Assembly: GCF_000021325.1 (NCBI RefSeq)
Contig: NC_011365.1
Span: forward strand, 1,708,501-1,772,500
DNA from: Gluconacetobacter diazotrophicus PA1 5
GTDB lineage: Bacteria; Pseudomonadota; Alphaproteobacteria; Acetobacterales; Acetobacteraceae
Length of the DNA: 64,000 bases
Direction of reading: 5' to 3'
Position numbers and translations under genes: made by a program
Shown here: one piece after another, positions 1 to 7,546 of the stretch
How positions within the stretch are numbered: position 1 is the stretch's first letter
Layout: the number at the start of each line of letters is the position of its first letter
The notes under the pieces: generated by a model
Told to the model about the DNA's origin: nothing
The model's input: only the letters and a program-made list of their open reading frames with translations
The model's database searches: none

Positions 1-574
1 GAAGGAAACTCTTCAGATTGCAGAGCAACCACGACCGCGCCGTCACTGTAATTCAGTGATTTATAAAGGACTTTCCCCGTTTTTTCGCCTGAGCGCCGGC
101 GCAGAAGATCACGGGGAATTTACGGATGTCAAATTTATTTTAATGAAAGATTTAAGGCGGAATCATGGCGGCTCCGCACAATACCAGATCTGTTCATTCC
201 AAGTTCTGGTATGCGAAGTTTATGACAGACTGATTATTCGATGACATGACGTAAATGAATATGAATACCCTTTGCTGCATAAATGAAAAATTTTTCCGAT
301 CGACACCTGGGCGCCTGGCATCTGTCATCCCTGCCTGCCGTCCTGTGGGACGGGCTCGTCGATCCCTGCTGGACAGGAACTCATCGTCCGCTCGGCTGTC
401 ACCGGAATGGAGTTGACGCCGCGGCGCCCTGCCGGTTGCCACGCAGGTTACAGTTCGAGCCGATTTTGACGGAGACGTGACATTCGGCGACCCGACAGGG
501 TCGAATTTAAAACTTTGTTGTTGTAACAGTGATTGTCACAACAAGTCTCCACCCCCGAAAGCGCGGACTCGGGA
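1..574. other. left-edge region without a convincing gene
   Basis: This stretch is clearly AT-richer than the rest of the window, especially the first 300 bases. It has only short open frames with no recognisable protein features. The one structured element is a 27-base near-palindrome at 518-544, listed separately, lying just 3' of the leftward methyltransferase gene. The composition suggests a non-coding spacer, a decayed gene or acquired DNA. I see no RNA gene or insertion-sequence end here. Confidence 0.5.
518..544 (-). terminator. near-perfect palindrome downstream of methyltransferase gene
   Basis: TTGTTGTAACA (518-528) and TGTCACAACAA (534-544) form arms matching at 10 of 11 positions around a five-base loop. 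On the minus strand it lies about 30 bases past the stop of the methyltransferase gene and is followed by a short AT-rich run. It may be a weak terminator. The low-GC arms would also fit a protein-binding operator. Confidence 0.4.
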
Positions 575-1354
575 TCAGGCCGTTCTTCTGAAGCGCATCC
601 GGGTCAGCATCCTGCGTGTTTCGGCGATCATGGTCCGGGGCGGCAGCAGCAGGTCGGGCAGGGTGAAACCCGATACGTTTCCGGCCAGCAGGATGACATT
701 GCGTTCGCACTCCACCGCTTCCTCGAACAGCCTGACCGTACCCGGAGGCGCGATTTCGGCCCCGGCCATATCCACGGCCCGTACGATCGGTTCGGGGTGA
801 TCGGGCCATTCCAGCAGGTTCATCGCCATGAACCCGCCATCCGACAGGCGACAGGCGACCTGGGCCAGGAAGGCCCGGCCCAGCAGGTGGTCGGGAACCC
901 GCTCCCCCCGGAATGCATCGATGATGATCGCGCCATAGCGCTGCGTCGGCGGAAGGGCATGGAGATAGCGCGCCCCGTCCATCGCATGGCACGGTATCCA
1001 CAGCGGCAGGCCGAAATGCTGGCGGGCGATCAGGAAGGACGCGGGATTCACGTCGACGATCTCGACCGCCCGTTCCGCCACGCTCAGCATCGCCGCCAGC
1101 GACCCGCCGCCACATCCGATCAGCAGGACCGGCTCGTCCGGTCGCGTTCCCGCCGGGGTCTGCATGATGAAGCCGAACAAGGCATGGATATAGGCGGCGT
1201 AGCTGACCCCGTCCGCGTCGCTTTCGCTCTGGCAGCACCGGTCCTGCCAGTAGATGCGGCTTTCCGTCACGATGTCCTCGCTGATCCAGACATCGCCGTC
1301 ATCGCCCGGGTAATGGGCCAGGATCGTGTGGCCGCCCGGGATGAAGGTCGGCAT
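575..1354 (-). CDS. spermidine-synthase-like class I methyltransferase
   Basis: A 259-residue protein with a Rossmann SAM/decarboxy-SAM binding motif (LLIGCGGGS near residue 75), followed by the acidic strand end VEIVDVNP and the IIIDAF strand. This is the layout of spermidine-synthase-like methyltransferases, which are often orphan proteins of unknown substrate. A true polyamine synthase role is not established, because I cannot verify the aminopropyl-acceptor residues. The ATG at 1354 shares its A with the TGA stop of the upstream TetR gene (TGATG), so the two should be translationally coupled and co-transcribed. The long open frame reaching 1756 is an antisense-frame artefact across tetR. 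Confidence 0.75.
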   Translation of the reverse strand: MPTFIPGGHTILAHYPGDDGDVWISEDIVTESRIYWQDRCCQSESDADGVSYAAYIHALFGFIMQTPAGTRPDEPVLLIGCGGGSLAAMLSVAERAVEIVDVNPASFLIARQHFGLPLWIPCHAMDGARYLHALPPTQRYGAIIIDAFRGERVPDHLLGRAFLAQVACRLSDGGFMAMNLLEWPDHPEPIVRAVDMAGAEIAPPGTVRLFEEAVECERNVILLAGNVSGFTLPDLLLPPRTMIAETRRMLTRMRFRRTA

Positions 1355-1965
1355 CAGGACGCCGCGCCCGACAGGACGAGTCCGGAAATCGTATCGGCCA
1401 GTTCGGGAACGACCTCCTCGGCGGAGACCAGCGCGCGGAAATAGAGCGGCGCGATCAGCATTTCGGTGGCGAGCCGCACGTCCAGCCCCTGCGCCACCTC
1501 CCCCCGCGCCTGGCCCCTTTTCAGCAGGATCGAGGCCGCGTCCAGGCGGGCACGCCAGAACTCGCGCCGGACGGCCTCGGGCACGTCGACGATCAGGCGC
1601 GTCACCAGCCGCCCGAAGTCGGAGCGATGGAAGGCGACCATGGAGGCGAGATAGGTCCTGAGATCGTCCTGGCATGACCCGGTATCGGGCAGGGGCATCG
1701 TCAGGCGCGCCTTCATGCCCACGGCCTCGAAGACCAGGCCGCCGATCGTCTCCCACCGGCGATAGATCGAGGATTTCTGCACGCCCGCACGGCGCGCGAC
1801 CTCCTCGACCCTCGGCATCTCGCCCGCCTCCATCATCGCAAGCGTCGCCTCGATCACCGCCGCGTGGAAGCGTGCGCTGCGGCCGCCCGGACGACGCCGG
1901 ATTTCCGCGGAATCCTGCGGCGGAGAATCCTTAAGGCTACTGAGTTGCTTTTTCGCATCCATCAT
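1354..1965 (-). CDS. TetR/AcrR-family transcriptional regulator
   Basis: A 203-residue regulator. The N-terminal helix-turn-helix is visible at about residues 30-75 (VEEVARRAGVQKSSIYRRW, a typical TetR recognition segment), followed by an all-helical ligand/dimer domain. It is divergent from the CPBP protease pseudogene, with only 40 bases between starts, so it probably controls itself and that gene. It is coupled by stop/start overlap to the methyltransferase downstream. Ligand unknown. There are two adjacent ATGs (1965 and 1962); the first is taken, with little sequence support for either. Confidence 0.85.
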   Translation of the reverse strand: MMDAKKQLSSLKDSPPQDSAEIRRRPGGRSARFHAAVIEATLAMMEAGEMPRVEEVARRAGVQKSSIYRRWETIGGLVFEAVGMKARLTMPLPDTGSCQDDLRTYLASMVAFHRSDFGRLVTRLIVDVPEAVRREFWRARLDAASILLKRGQARGEVAQGLDVRLATEMLIAPLYFRALVSAEEVVPELADTISGLVLSGAAS

Positions 1966-2005
1966 GCGACTTTAATGCCACCAGGTTGCAATAGGAACCC
2001 GCCAG

Positions 2006-2711
2006 ATGCATTCCGACCTTTCCGTGCCGACCCGACCCGTCGCATCCCCCGGACGCACCGCCGGGTTCTGCGCCATCGTCGCGATGATGGCCCTCGGCGG
2101 TTTCCTGACGCGCCGGCAGGGCACGGGCACGGCCTCGCCCGGCCATCATCCCCATGAGCAGATCGTCCTTTTCCTGTCGCTGATCGGCGGCGAATACCTG
2201 CTCTTCCACTTCGTCCGCGCCAGCCTGCGCGGCGTGGGGCTGGGGCTCGGCGCTTGTCAGCGCGCGGCGTCCCGATACCCGCACGCTTCTTGCCGATCTG
2301 GGGTGCGGCCTGCTGCTGTTCGCGCTTCTGCGCGGTGCCGAGGCCGGGATGACGCATCTTCTCGGCGCGGGCGATGTCGCCGCCGTCAACCGGATCATTC
2401 CTTCACACGACTGGGAAATCCCCGTCTGGCTGGTGCTCGCCGCCTGCGCGGGGGTGATCGAGGAACTGGCCTTTCGCGGACTTCTGCAAAGGCAGATCGC
2501 CTATCTTTCCGGTCGGACCTGGATCGGGGTCGTGGCGCAGGCTGCCATCTTCGGTGCGGCGCATCTCTACCAGGGGCCGGTGCTGGCGGCGCAGATCACC
2601 GTTCTCGGGCTGCTCTTCGGTGCCGCCGCCGCCGTGCGCGGCAGTCTGGTGCCGGGGATGTTTGCCCATGTGCTGGAGGACGCCTTGTCCGGCCTCGTCA
2701 ACCTGGGGTGA
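2006..2711 (+). pseudogene. CPBP-family intramembrane metalloprotease, frameshifted
   Basis: The reading starts in one frame (ATG at 2006, after AGGAAC) and encodes transmembrane-like segments up to about 2235. It continues in the +1-shifted frame to the stop at 2711. The second part carries the diagnostic CPBP motifs: EELAFRGLL (the glutamate pair plus arginine), then FGAAHLYQG and FAHVLEDAL with metal-binding histidines. The break falls in a run of G triplets and quadruplets around 2232-2250, where one base seems to be missing. Either this is a genuine single-base inactivation or a sequencing error. Joined, the product would be about 235 residues, normal for CAAX/bacteriocin-processing-type proteases. 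It is divergent from the TetR gene. Confidence 0.75.
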
Positions 2712-2727
2712 CTGCCGGTGGACGGGG

Positions 2728-3480
2728 CTAGGTCGTCCGGCCGGGCTCGGTCGGCCCCATGACGCCGCGCGCGCCAGGGCCTGCCCATACCCCGGGCAGG
2801 GCCAGCCAGGCCAGCAGGACGGCCAGTCCCAGGAAGAATCGCGCCGTCCACCAGCCATAGGCAAGGGCCCCCGCCAGCCCGCCCGCCGCGAATGACAGAA
2901 CGATTCCGCCATGCAGGAGCAGCCGCTGGCGTGTCTGGGTCAACTGGCCCGGATCCTCGGCCGAGCGGAAGGCGTCCAGCCAGTCCGCAATTTCGATGCC
3001 GAAATCGGTCAGCATTCCGGTCATGTGCGTTGTCCGGACCCGCGCGCCGGAGATGCGGGTCACTGTCGCGTTCTGAAGCCCCATCAGGAAGCTGAGCCCA
3101 TAGGCCAGGACCGGACCGCGCGGGCCGGTATGCAATGCGATATCCAGGACCCCGAGCAGTCCCAGCAGCACGGATTCCAGCAGGATACTGAAGGCATAGA
3201 CCGCCCGGTGCCGCCGGCGGCGGCCCGCATTGACCAGAAAGGTCGAAACCACCGCCCCGGTCACGAAGGCGGCGATCAGTCCGAGGCAGGACGCGACGAC
3301 GGCCAGGTCGCCGACATGCAGGCTCATGGCCAGGGCGGAGACATTGCCCGTCATGTTGGCCGAATAATAGCCGACCGCCAGGAATCCCGCCGCATTCACC
3401 GCCCCCGCGATGGCGGCGAGCGAGCAGCCAAGGCGGCGATCCATGACGAAGGTCCGGGTTTCTCCCTCACGGACAAGCAC
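2728..3480 (-). CDS. DUF1275 (YoaK-like) multi-pass membrane protein
   Basis: A 250-residue hydrophobic protein with about six membrane segments. It has the family hallmarks near the N-terminus (GAVNAAGFLAVG followed by SANMTGNVS) and the central THMTGMLTDFG motif. The function of the family is unknown; transport has been suggested. The GTG at 3480 is chosen because AGGAGAGG lies at ideal distance upstream, although the frame stays open for another 53 codons. No operon partner is evident. The gene ends 16 bases from the convergent CPBP pseudogene. Confidence 0.82.
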   Translation of the reverse strand: MLVREGETRTFVMDRRLGCSLAAIAGAVNAAGFLAVGYYSANMTGNVSALAMSLHVGDLAVVASCLGLIAAFVTGAVVSTFLVNAGRRRRHRAVYAFSILLESVLLGLLGVLDIALHTGPRGPVLAYGLSFLMGLQNATVTRISGARVRTTHMTGMLTDFGIEIADWLDAFRSAEDPGQLTQTRQRLLLHGGIVLSFAAGGLAGALAYGWWTARFFLGLAVLLAWLALPGVWAGPGARGVMGPTEPGRTT

Positions 3481-3574
3481 ATGTCCTCTCCTGCACAGCC
3501 GCCCCACCCTATCATGCAATCGGCCGAGGGCGGAACGGGTGGCGCGCATGCAAGGGGCGAGACCGGCGTGCTGC

Positions 3575-3742
3575 CAATCGCTGACCGGATGCTCCTTCCT
3601 GCGGCTCCATCCCATCCTGACCTGGTTTTCCGCCAGCATCGGGCTGCATCACGTCCACCACGCCGCGCCGGGAATTCCCAATTACCTGCTGGCGGAATGT
3701 CACGACGCCCATTCGGTCTTCCACACGGTCAAGACGATCGGC
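3575..3742 (+). pseudogene. 3' remnant of a fatty acid desaturase gene
   Basis: In plus-strand frame, positions 3590-3742 encode SFLRLHPILTWFSASIG, then HHVHH, then PGIPNYLLAECHDA. This is the third histidine box and C-terminal signature of membrane fatty acid desaturases (HXXHH followed by IPNYxLxxCH). The first two histidine boxes and about 80% of the gene are absent, and upstream sequence on this strand belongs to the antisense of the DUF1275 gene. The remnant fills the 250-base gap between DUF1275 and ada and points to an old deletion or rearrangement here. It cannot encode a working enzyme. Confidence 0.65.
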
Positions 3743-4829
3743 CTTCTGGACGGGCGGAAGGAACCGGCGCGGCCGTGCGCTCGCGATCGATCAGGATGCG
3801 CTTGCGGTCCACCCCCCAGCGATAGCCCGACAGTGCGCCGTCGTTGCGGACGACGCGATGGCAGGGAATGGCCACGGCAATCCGGTTGGCCGCGCAGGCC
3901 CCGGCGACCGCCCGGACAGCCTGGGGCTGGCCGATCCGTCGGGCGATGTCGGCATAGGTGACGGTTTGCCCTGCCGGAATGTCGCGCAGCGCGCTCCAGA
4001 CACGATGCTGGAACGCGGTGCCGCGAATATCGAGCGGCAGGTCCAGCCCGATTCCGGGTGCCTCCACGAAGCCCACCACCAGTGCGACATGCCGTTCGTA
4101 CTCCTCGTCACCGCCGATCAGCTCGGCGCGGGGAAAACGTGCCTGCAGGTCGCGGACCAGGGTGTTCGGATCGTCGTCGATCAGGATCGCGACCACGCCC
4201 CTGGCACTGGACGCGACCAGGATCGCGCCGAGGCTGCATTGCCCGACGGCGAAGCGAATCCGTTCGCCCGCGCCGCCGGCGCGATAGCGGGCCGGTGTCA
4301 TGCCCAGCAGATCGGCCGCCTGGGCGTAGAACCGTCCGCTGGACCCGTATCCGGCATCGAAAATCGCCTCGGTCACGCTGTCCGCGCGGGGCAGTTCCGC
4401 GCGGATGCGGCCGGCGCGATGGGCGGCGGCATAGGCATGGGGCGTCAGGCCGGTCTCGGCCCGGAACAGCCGGTGGAAATGGCTGGGGCTCAGTTCCACC
4501 GCGCGGGCCAGGTCGGCGATGGACGGCATGTCGTCCCGCGCCGCGATCAGCCGGCAGGCCTGGACGACCAGGGCCTGGCCGATATCCTGCGGCGATGCGC
4601 CGTCCGGGTTGCAGCGGCGGCAGGGACGGAAGCCCGCGGCCCGTGCGGCCCCCAGCGTGTCATGCAGGCGCACGTTGCCGGGCTTTGCCATTCGGGAGGG
4701 ACAGGACGGGCGGCAATAGACCCCGGTCGTGCGCACCGAATACCAGAACAGGCCGTCCGCGCGGCGGTCCCGTGCCACGATGCGGGCCCAGCGCGGGTCC
4801 CGTTCCGTCATGTCTGTCATCTCGACCAT
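3729..4829 (-). CDS. ada: Ada: bifunctional DNA-repair methyltransferase and transcriptional activator
   Basis: A 366-residue protein with the full Ada layout. First is the N-terminal Zn domain with four cysteines (residues 39, 43, 70 and 73), which takes methyl groups from phosphotriesters. Next is an AraC-type helix-turn-helix near 105-185. The C-terminal O6-alkylguanine transferase domain carries the active-site IPCHRVV motif. Self-methylation turns Ada into an activator of repair genes. The ATG at 4829 is preferred over the open frame to 4859 because GGAAGGA precedes it. No alkB or alkA partner is adjacent; the gene appears monocistronic. Confidence 0.93.
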   Translation of the reverse strand: MVEMTDMTERDPRWARIVARDRRADGLFWYSVRTTGVYCRPSCPSRMAKPGNVRLHDTLGAARAAGFRPCRRCNPDGASPQDIGQALVVQACRLIAARDDMPSIADLARAVELSPSHFHRLFRAETGLTPHAYAAAHRAGRIRAELPRADSVTEAIFDAGYGSSGRFYAQAADLLGMTPARYRAGGAGERIRFAVGQCSLGAILVASSARGVVAILIDDDPNTLVRDLQARFPRAELIGGDEEYERHVALVVGFVEAPGIGLDLPLDIRGTAFQHRVWSALRDIPAGQTVTYADIARRIGQPQAVRAVAGACAANRIAVAIPCHRVVRNDGALSGYRWGVDRKRILIDRERTAAPVPSARPEGRSS

Positions 4830-4914
4830 CGGGGCGTTCCTTCCAAACCTGTCGCGCACCCACGATGCAGGACGGCGACCGGCCGCGCACTCCGTCCCCT
4901 GCTTTCAAATCCGC

Positions 4915-5787
4915 TCAGGCGGCCCCGAGGGTACCGAACCGGCCGCCGCGCAGGTCCTCGATGGCCTGGTGGATTTCGGCCTCGGTATTCATCACGAACG
5001 GGCCGCGGCCCACGATCGGCTCGTCGATCGGCTGGCCGGTCAGGACCAGCAGCATGGCGTCGTCCCGGGCCGCGACCGATACCGATTGCCCCGTGCGGTC
5101 CAGCAGGACCATGTCGGCCCCGGCGGCGGCGAAACCGTCATTCACCGTGACCTGTCCCTCCAGCACCACCAGCATCGCCGTGTGTCCCTCCGGCAGGTCG
5201 AAGGTCACGTGCGCCCCCGCGCGCAGGCCGACATCCCAGACATCCAGCGGCGTGAAGGTCCGTGCCGGTCCCGCCGTGCCGCCATACGCGCCGGCGATCA
5301 CGCGTACCTGCCCGGCTTCGTCGGGCAGGGCGACGACCGGAATGTCGGCCGAGGCGATCGACTGGTAGCCGGGGCGCGCCATCTTGTCCCGGGCCGGCAG
5401 GTTGACCCAGAGCTGGACCATGCGGAACGGGCCGCCGGTGCGGGTATAGGCGCGGGAGTGGAATTCCTGGTGCAGGATGCCGCTTCCCGCCGTCATCCAC
5501 TGCACGTCGCCCGGCCCGATGACGCCGCCGGCGCCGGTGGAATCGCGATGTTCGACCTCGCCGTCATAGACGATGGTCACCGTTTCGAACCCGCGATGCG
5601 GATGCACCCCCACGCCGCGCGGCGCGTCGGCCGGCGCGAAGCGGTGGGGCCCGGCATAGTCCAGGAGCAGGAAGGGGCTGACCTCCTGTCCGAGCGTATT
5701 GTACGAAAACAGCGAGCGAACGGGAAAGCCGTCCCCGACCCAATGGCCGTCAGGCGTGCTGTAGCGCCCCAGAATGGTCTTCATCAT
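4915..5787 (-). CDS. pirin-family bicupin protein
   Basis: A 290-residue pirin (YhhW-like). The N-terminal cupin carries the metal-binding cluster HPHRGFETVT plus later His/Glu residues (EHRDS, ILHQEFHS), and the C-terminal pirin domain follows. Some relatives oxidise quercetin; others act as redox-sensitive regulators. The substrate here is unknown. Its ATG at 5787 overlaps the TGA of the cytochrome b561 gene (TGATG), so it is the third gene of the catalase-like / cytochrome b561 / pirin operon, which suggests a role in oxidative or electrophile stress. Confidence 0.88.
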   Translation of the reverse strand: MMKTILGRYSTPDGHWVGDGFPVRSLFSYNTLGQEVSPFLLLDYAGPHRFAPADAPRGVGVHPHRGFETVTIVYDGEVEHRDSTGAGGVIGPGDVQWMTAGSGILHQEFHSRAYTRTGGPFRMVQLWVNLPARDKMARPGYQSIASADIPVVALPDEAGQVRVIAGAYGGTAGPARTFTPLDVWDVGLRAGAHVTFDLPEGHTAMLVVLEGQVTVNDGFAAAGADMVLLDRTGQSVSVAARDDAMLLVLTGQPIDEPIVGRGPFVMNTEAEIHQAIEDLRGGRFGTLGAA

Positions 5788-6362
5788 CACACATCCTCCC
5801 TCCCCGTCCGCCCCCTGCGCCAGGACGCCATGGCCGGCAACACCCCGTCCCGCAGGATCAGCCCATGCAGCAGCGCGGCGCCCACATGCGCGACGATCAC
5901 CCCGAACAGGGTGAAGGCCAGCCATGTATGCATGTGCCGCAGCAGCGCGAACAGGGCCGGATCATGCGGCAGGATCGGCGGCAGGCGCACCGGCCCCCAC
6001 AGCACGACCGGATAGGCGCCCGCCGACAGCATGCCCCAGCCCACCAGCGGCATGGCGATCATCAGGGCATAGAGCAGGATATGCGACCCGAGGGCCGCGA
6101 TGCGCTGGATGGCCGGCATGCCGTCCGGCAGCGGCGGCGGCGGGACGATCAGCCGGTTGCCCAGCCGGATCGCGGTCAGAAGCAGGATCGCGATGCCCAT
6201 CGGCCGGTGCAGCGCCACCAGGGCGGCGTAGGACGGCCCCACGCTGGCGGCCATGAACGCACCGACGAACAGCATGCCCAGGATCATCACGGCCATCAGC
6301 CAGTGCAGGACCCGGGCCAGGACGGAAAACCGGATGACGCGGGTGCGGATGACGGGGGTCAT
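5787..6362 (-). CDS. cytochrome b561 (diheme membrane electron carrier)
   Basis: A 191-residue integral membrane protein with four hydrophobic segments and conserved histidines in membrane-proximal positions (VLHWLMA, LHRPMG, HMHTWLAF, AHVGAALLH). These are the expected axial ligands of two b hemes. Bacterial b561 proteins pass electrons between the quinone pool and periplasmic partners. The start overlaps the stop of the upstream catalase-like gene by four bases (ATGA), and the two products probably work together, the b561 feeding electrons to the peroxidase. This pairing with SrpA-type catalases is common. Confidence 0.9.
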   Translation of the reverse strand: MTPVIRTRVIRFSVLARVLHWLMAVMILGMLFVGAFMAASVGPSYAALVALHRPMGIAILLLTAIRLGNRLIVPPPPLPDGMPAIQRIAALGSHILLYALMIAMPLVGWGMLSAGAYPVVLWGPVRLPPILPHDPALFALLRHMHTWLAFTLFGVIVAHVGAALLHGLILRDGVLPAMASWRRGRTGREDV

Positions 6363-7465
6363 GATCCGCCCCCCGCCCCGGCCATGGCCGGCGTTACGGC
6401 GCTGGGCGGCTTGGCCTCGCCCGAGCGCAGGATGAAGGACCGCATATAGGCGGCCGACCGCGCGGCCGGGATCGGATCGTCCGACAGGGTGATGCCGGGC
6501 GGCAGGACCACCGGGTCGTAGGTGATGCCGGTGCAGGGGCCGCCATCCTCGCTCTCGGCCCGGTCCAGCGTCAGCAGGCCGGCATCGACCTGCCGGCGGC
6601 CGGACGGCCAGGGCAGGGTCGGGTCGGCGGTCGGATCGGACGGATCACCCACCGTCACCACCAGCCGCCATTGCAGCGGCTGCCGGCGCAGCGTGGCGGC
6701 CAGGTCGTCGAACAGATAGTCCGGCCCCCCGCCGGCCCCGGCCGGCTGGACCGGCTGGAGGGGCACCATCGCCCAGCGGACCGGCACGGAGGCGCCGCCG
6801 GCATCGACGAAGCGGAACGTGTCCAGGCTGTAGTAGGTATCGTCGCCGAAGCCGGAGGTGAGCGGCCGGGCGGCGACACGCCCCAGCGCCGTGGCCACCG
6901 CCTGATGCGCGGACAGGAAAGGCCCTATCCGGGCCGGATCGGGCTTGCCCGTGGCGGGATCGGGCCGGGTGGCCAGCAGCAGGTCGCGAAATTCCTGCGC
7001 GGTGCGCGCGACGAAGACCGGAATATCGTTGATTCCCATCCGCCATTCCTGCCCGTCGGGCGGCATCAGGCGCAGCGCCATGCTGCGCACCTTGGCCGGC
7101 GCGTCCGGCTGGAACGGCATGCCGCCCGCCAGCGCGAACCGCCCGACCACCGGCACGCGCCCGGGACGGAAGAGCGAGGCCGTGGAGAGCGCCGCAGCCT
7201 GCCCGCTGGCCTGGAACCAGCCGGTGACGCACAGCCCCTTGGCATGGTTGCGGCGAAAGCCGGGATGCAGCCCGTCCACGGCCCGCAGGGCCGCCATCAC
7301 CCCGCCCTGCGTCAGGCGGCGGGAGGACAGGACGCCCGCATCCCAGGCGAAGGCGCCGCACAGGGCCAGCATCACGGCCCCGATGACGCCCAGGCGGCCC
7401 AGCGTGCCCGGCGTAAGCCGGAGGGGGACGCGCGAGGAGCCGGGCTTGTCATGTGGTCCGGGCAT
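6359..7465 (-). CDS. SrpA-like catalase-family peroxidase, membrane anchored
   Basis: A 368-residue protein. An N-terminal hydrophobic segment (residues about 20-45) suggests export or anchoring in the inner membrane, facing the periplasm. The catalase-like fold is recognised from the RRNHAKG segment holding the distal histidine and the later segments typical of the small catalase-related peroxidases. It is shorter than true catalases (about 480-500 residues), so peroxidase rather than dismutase activity is more likely. It heads the operon with cytochrome b561 and pirin. GAGG precedes the ATG. Confidence 0.85.
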   Translation of the reverse strand: MPGPHDKPGSSRVPLRLTPGTLGRLGVIGAVMLALCGAFAWDAGVLSSRRLTQGGVMAALRAVDGLHPGFRRNHAKGLCVTGWFQASGQAAALSTASLFRPGRVPVVGRFALAGGMPFQPDAPAKVRSMALRLMPPDGQEWRMGINDIPVFVARTAQEFRDLLLATRPDPATGKPDPARIGPFLSAHQAVATALGRVAARPLTSGFGDDTYYSLDTFRFVDAGGASVPVRWAMVPLQPVQPAGAGGGPDYLFDDLAATLRRQPLQWRLVVTVGDPSDPTADPTLPWPSGRRQVDAGLLTLDRAESEDGGPCTGITYDPVVLPPGITLSDDPIPAARSAAYMRSFILRSGEAKPPSAVTPAMAGAGGGS

Positions 7466-7546
7466 CGTGGCCTCGACTTGCGGGCTGTCCGAAATGGACG
7501 CCCGGCTGCATACGCCAGACGGACCGCCGGGTTTCCTTTGTGGAGC

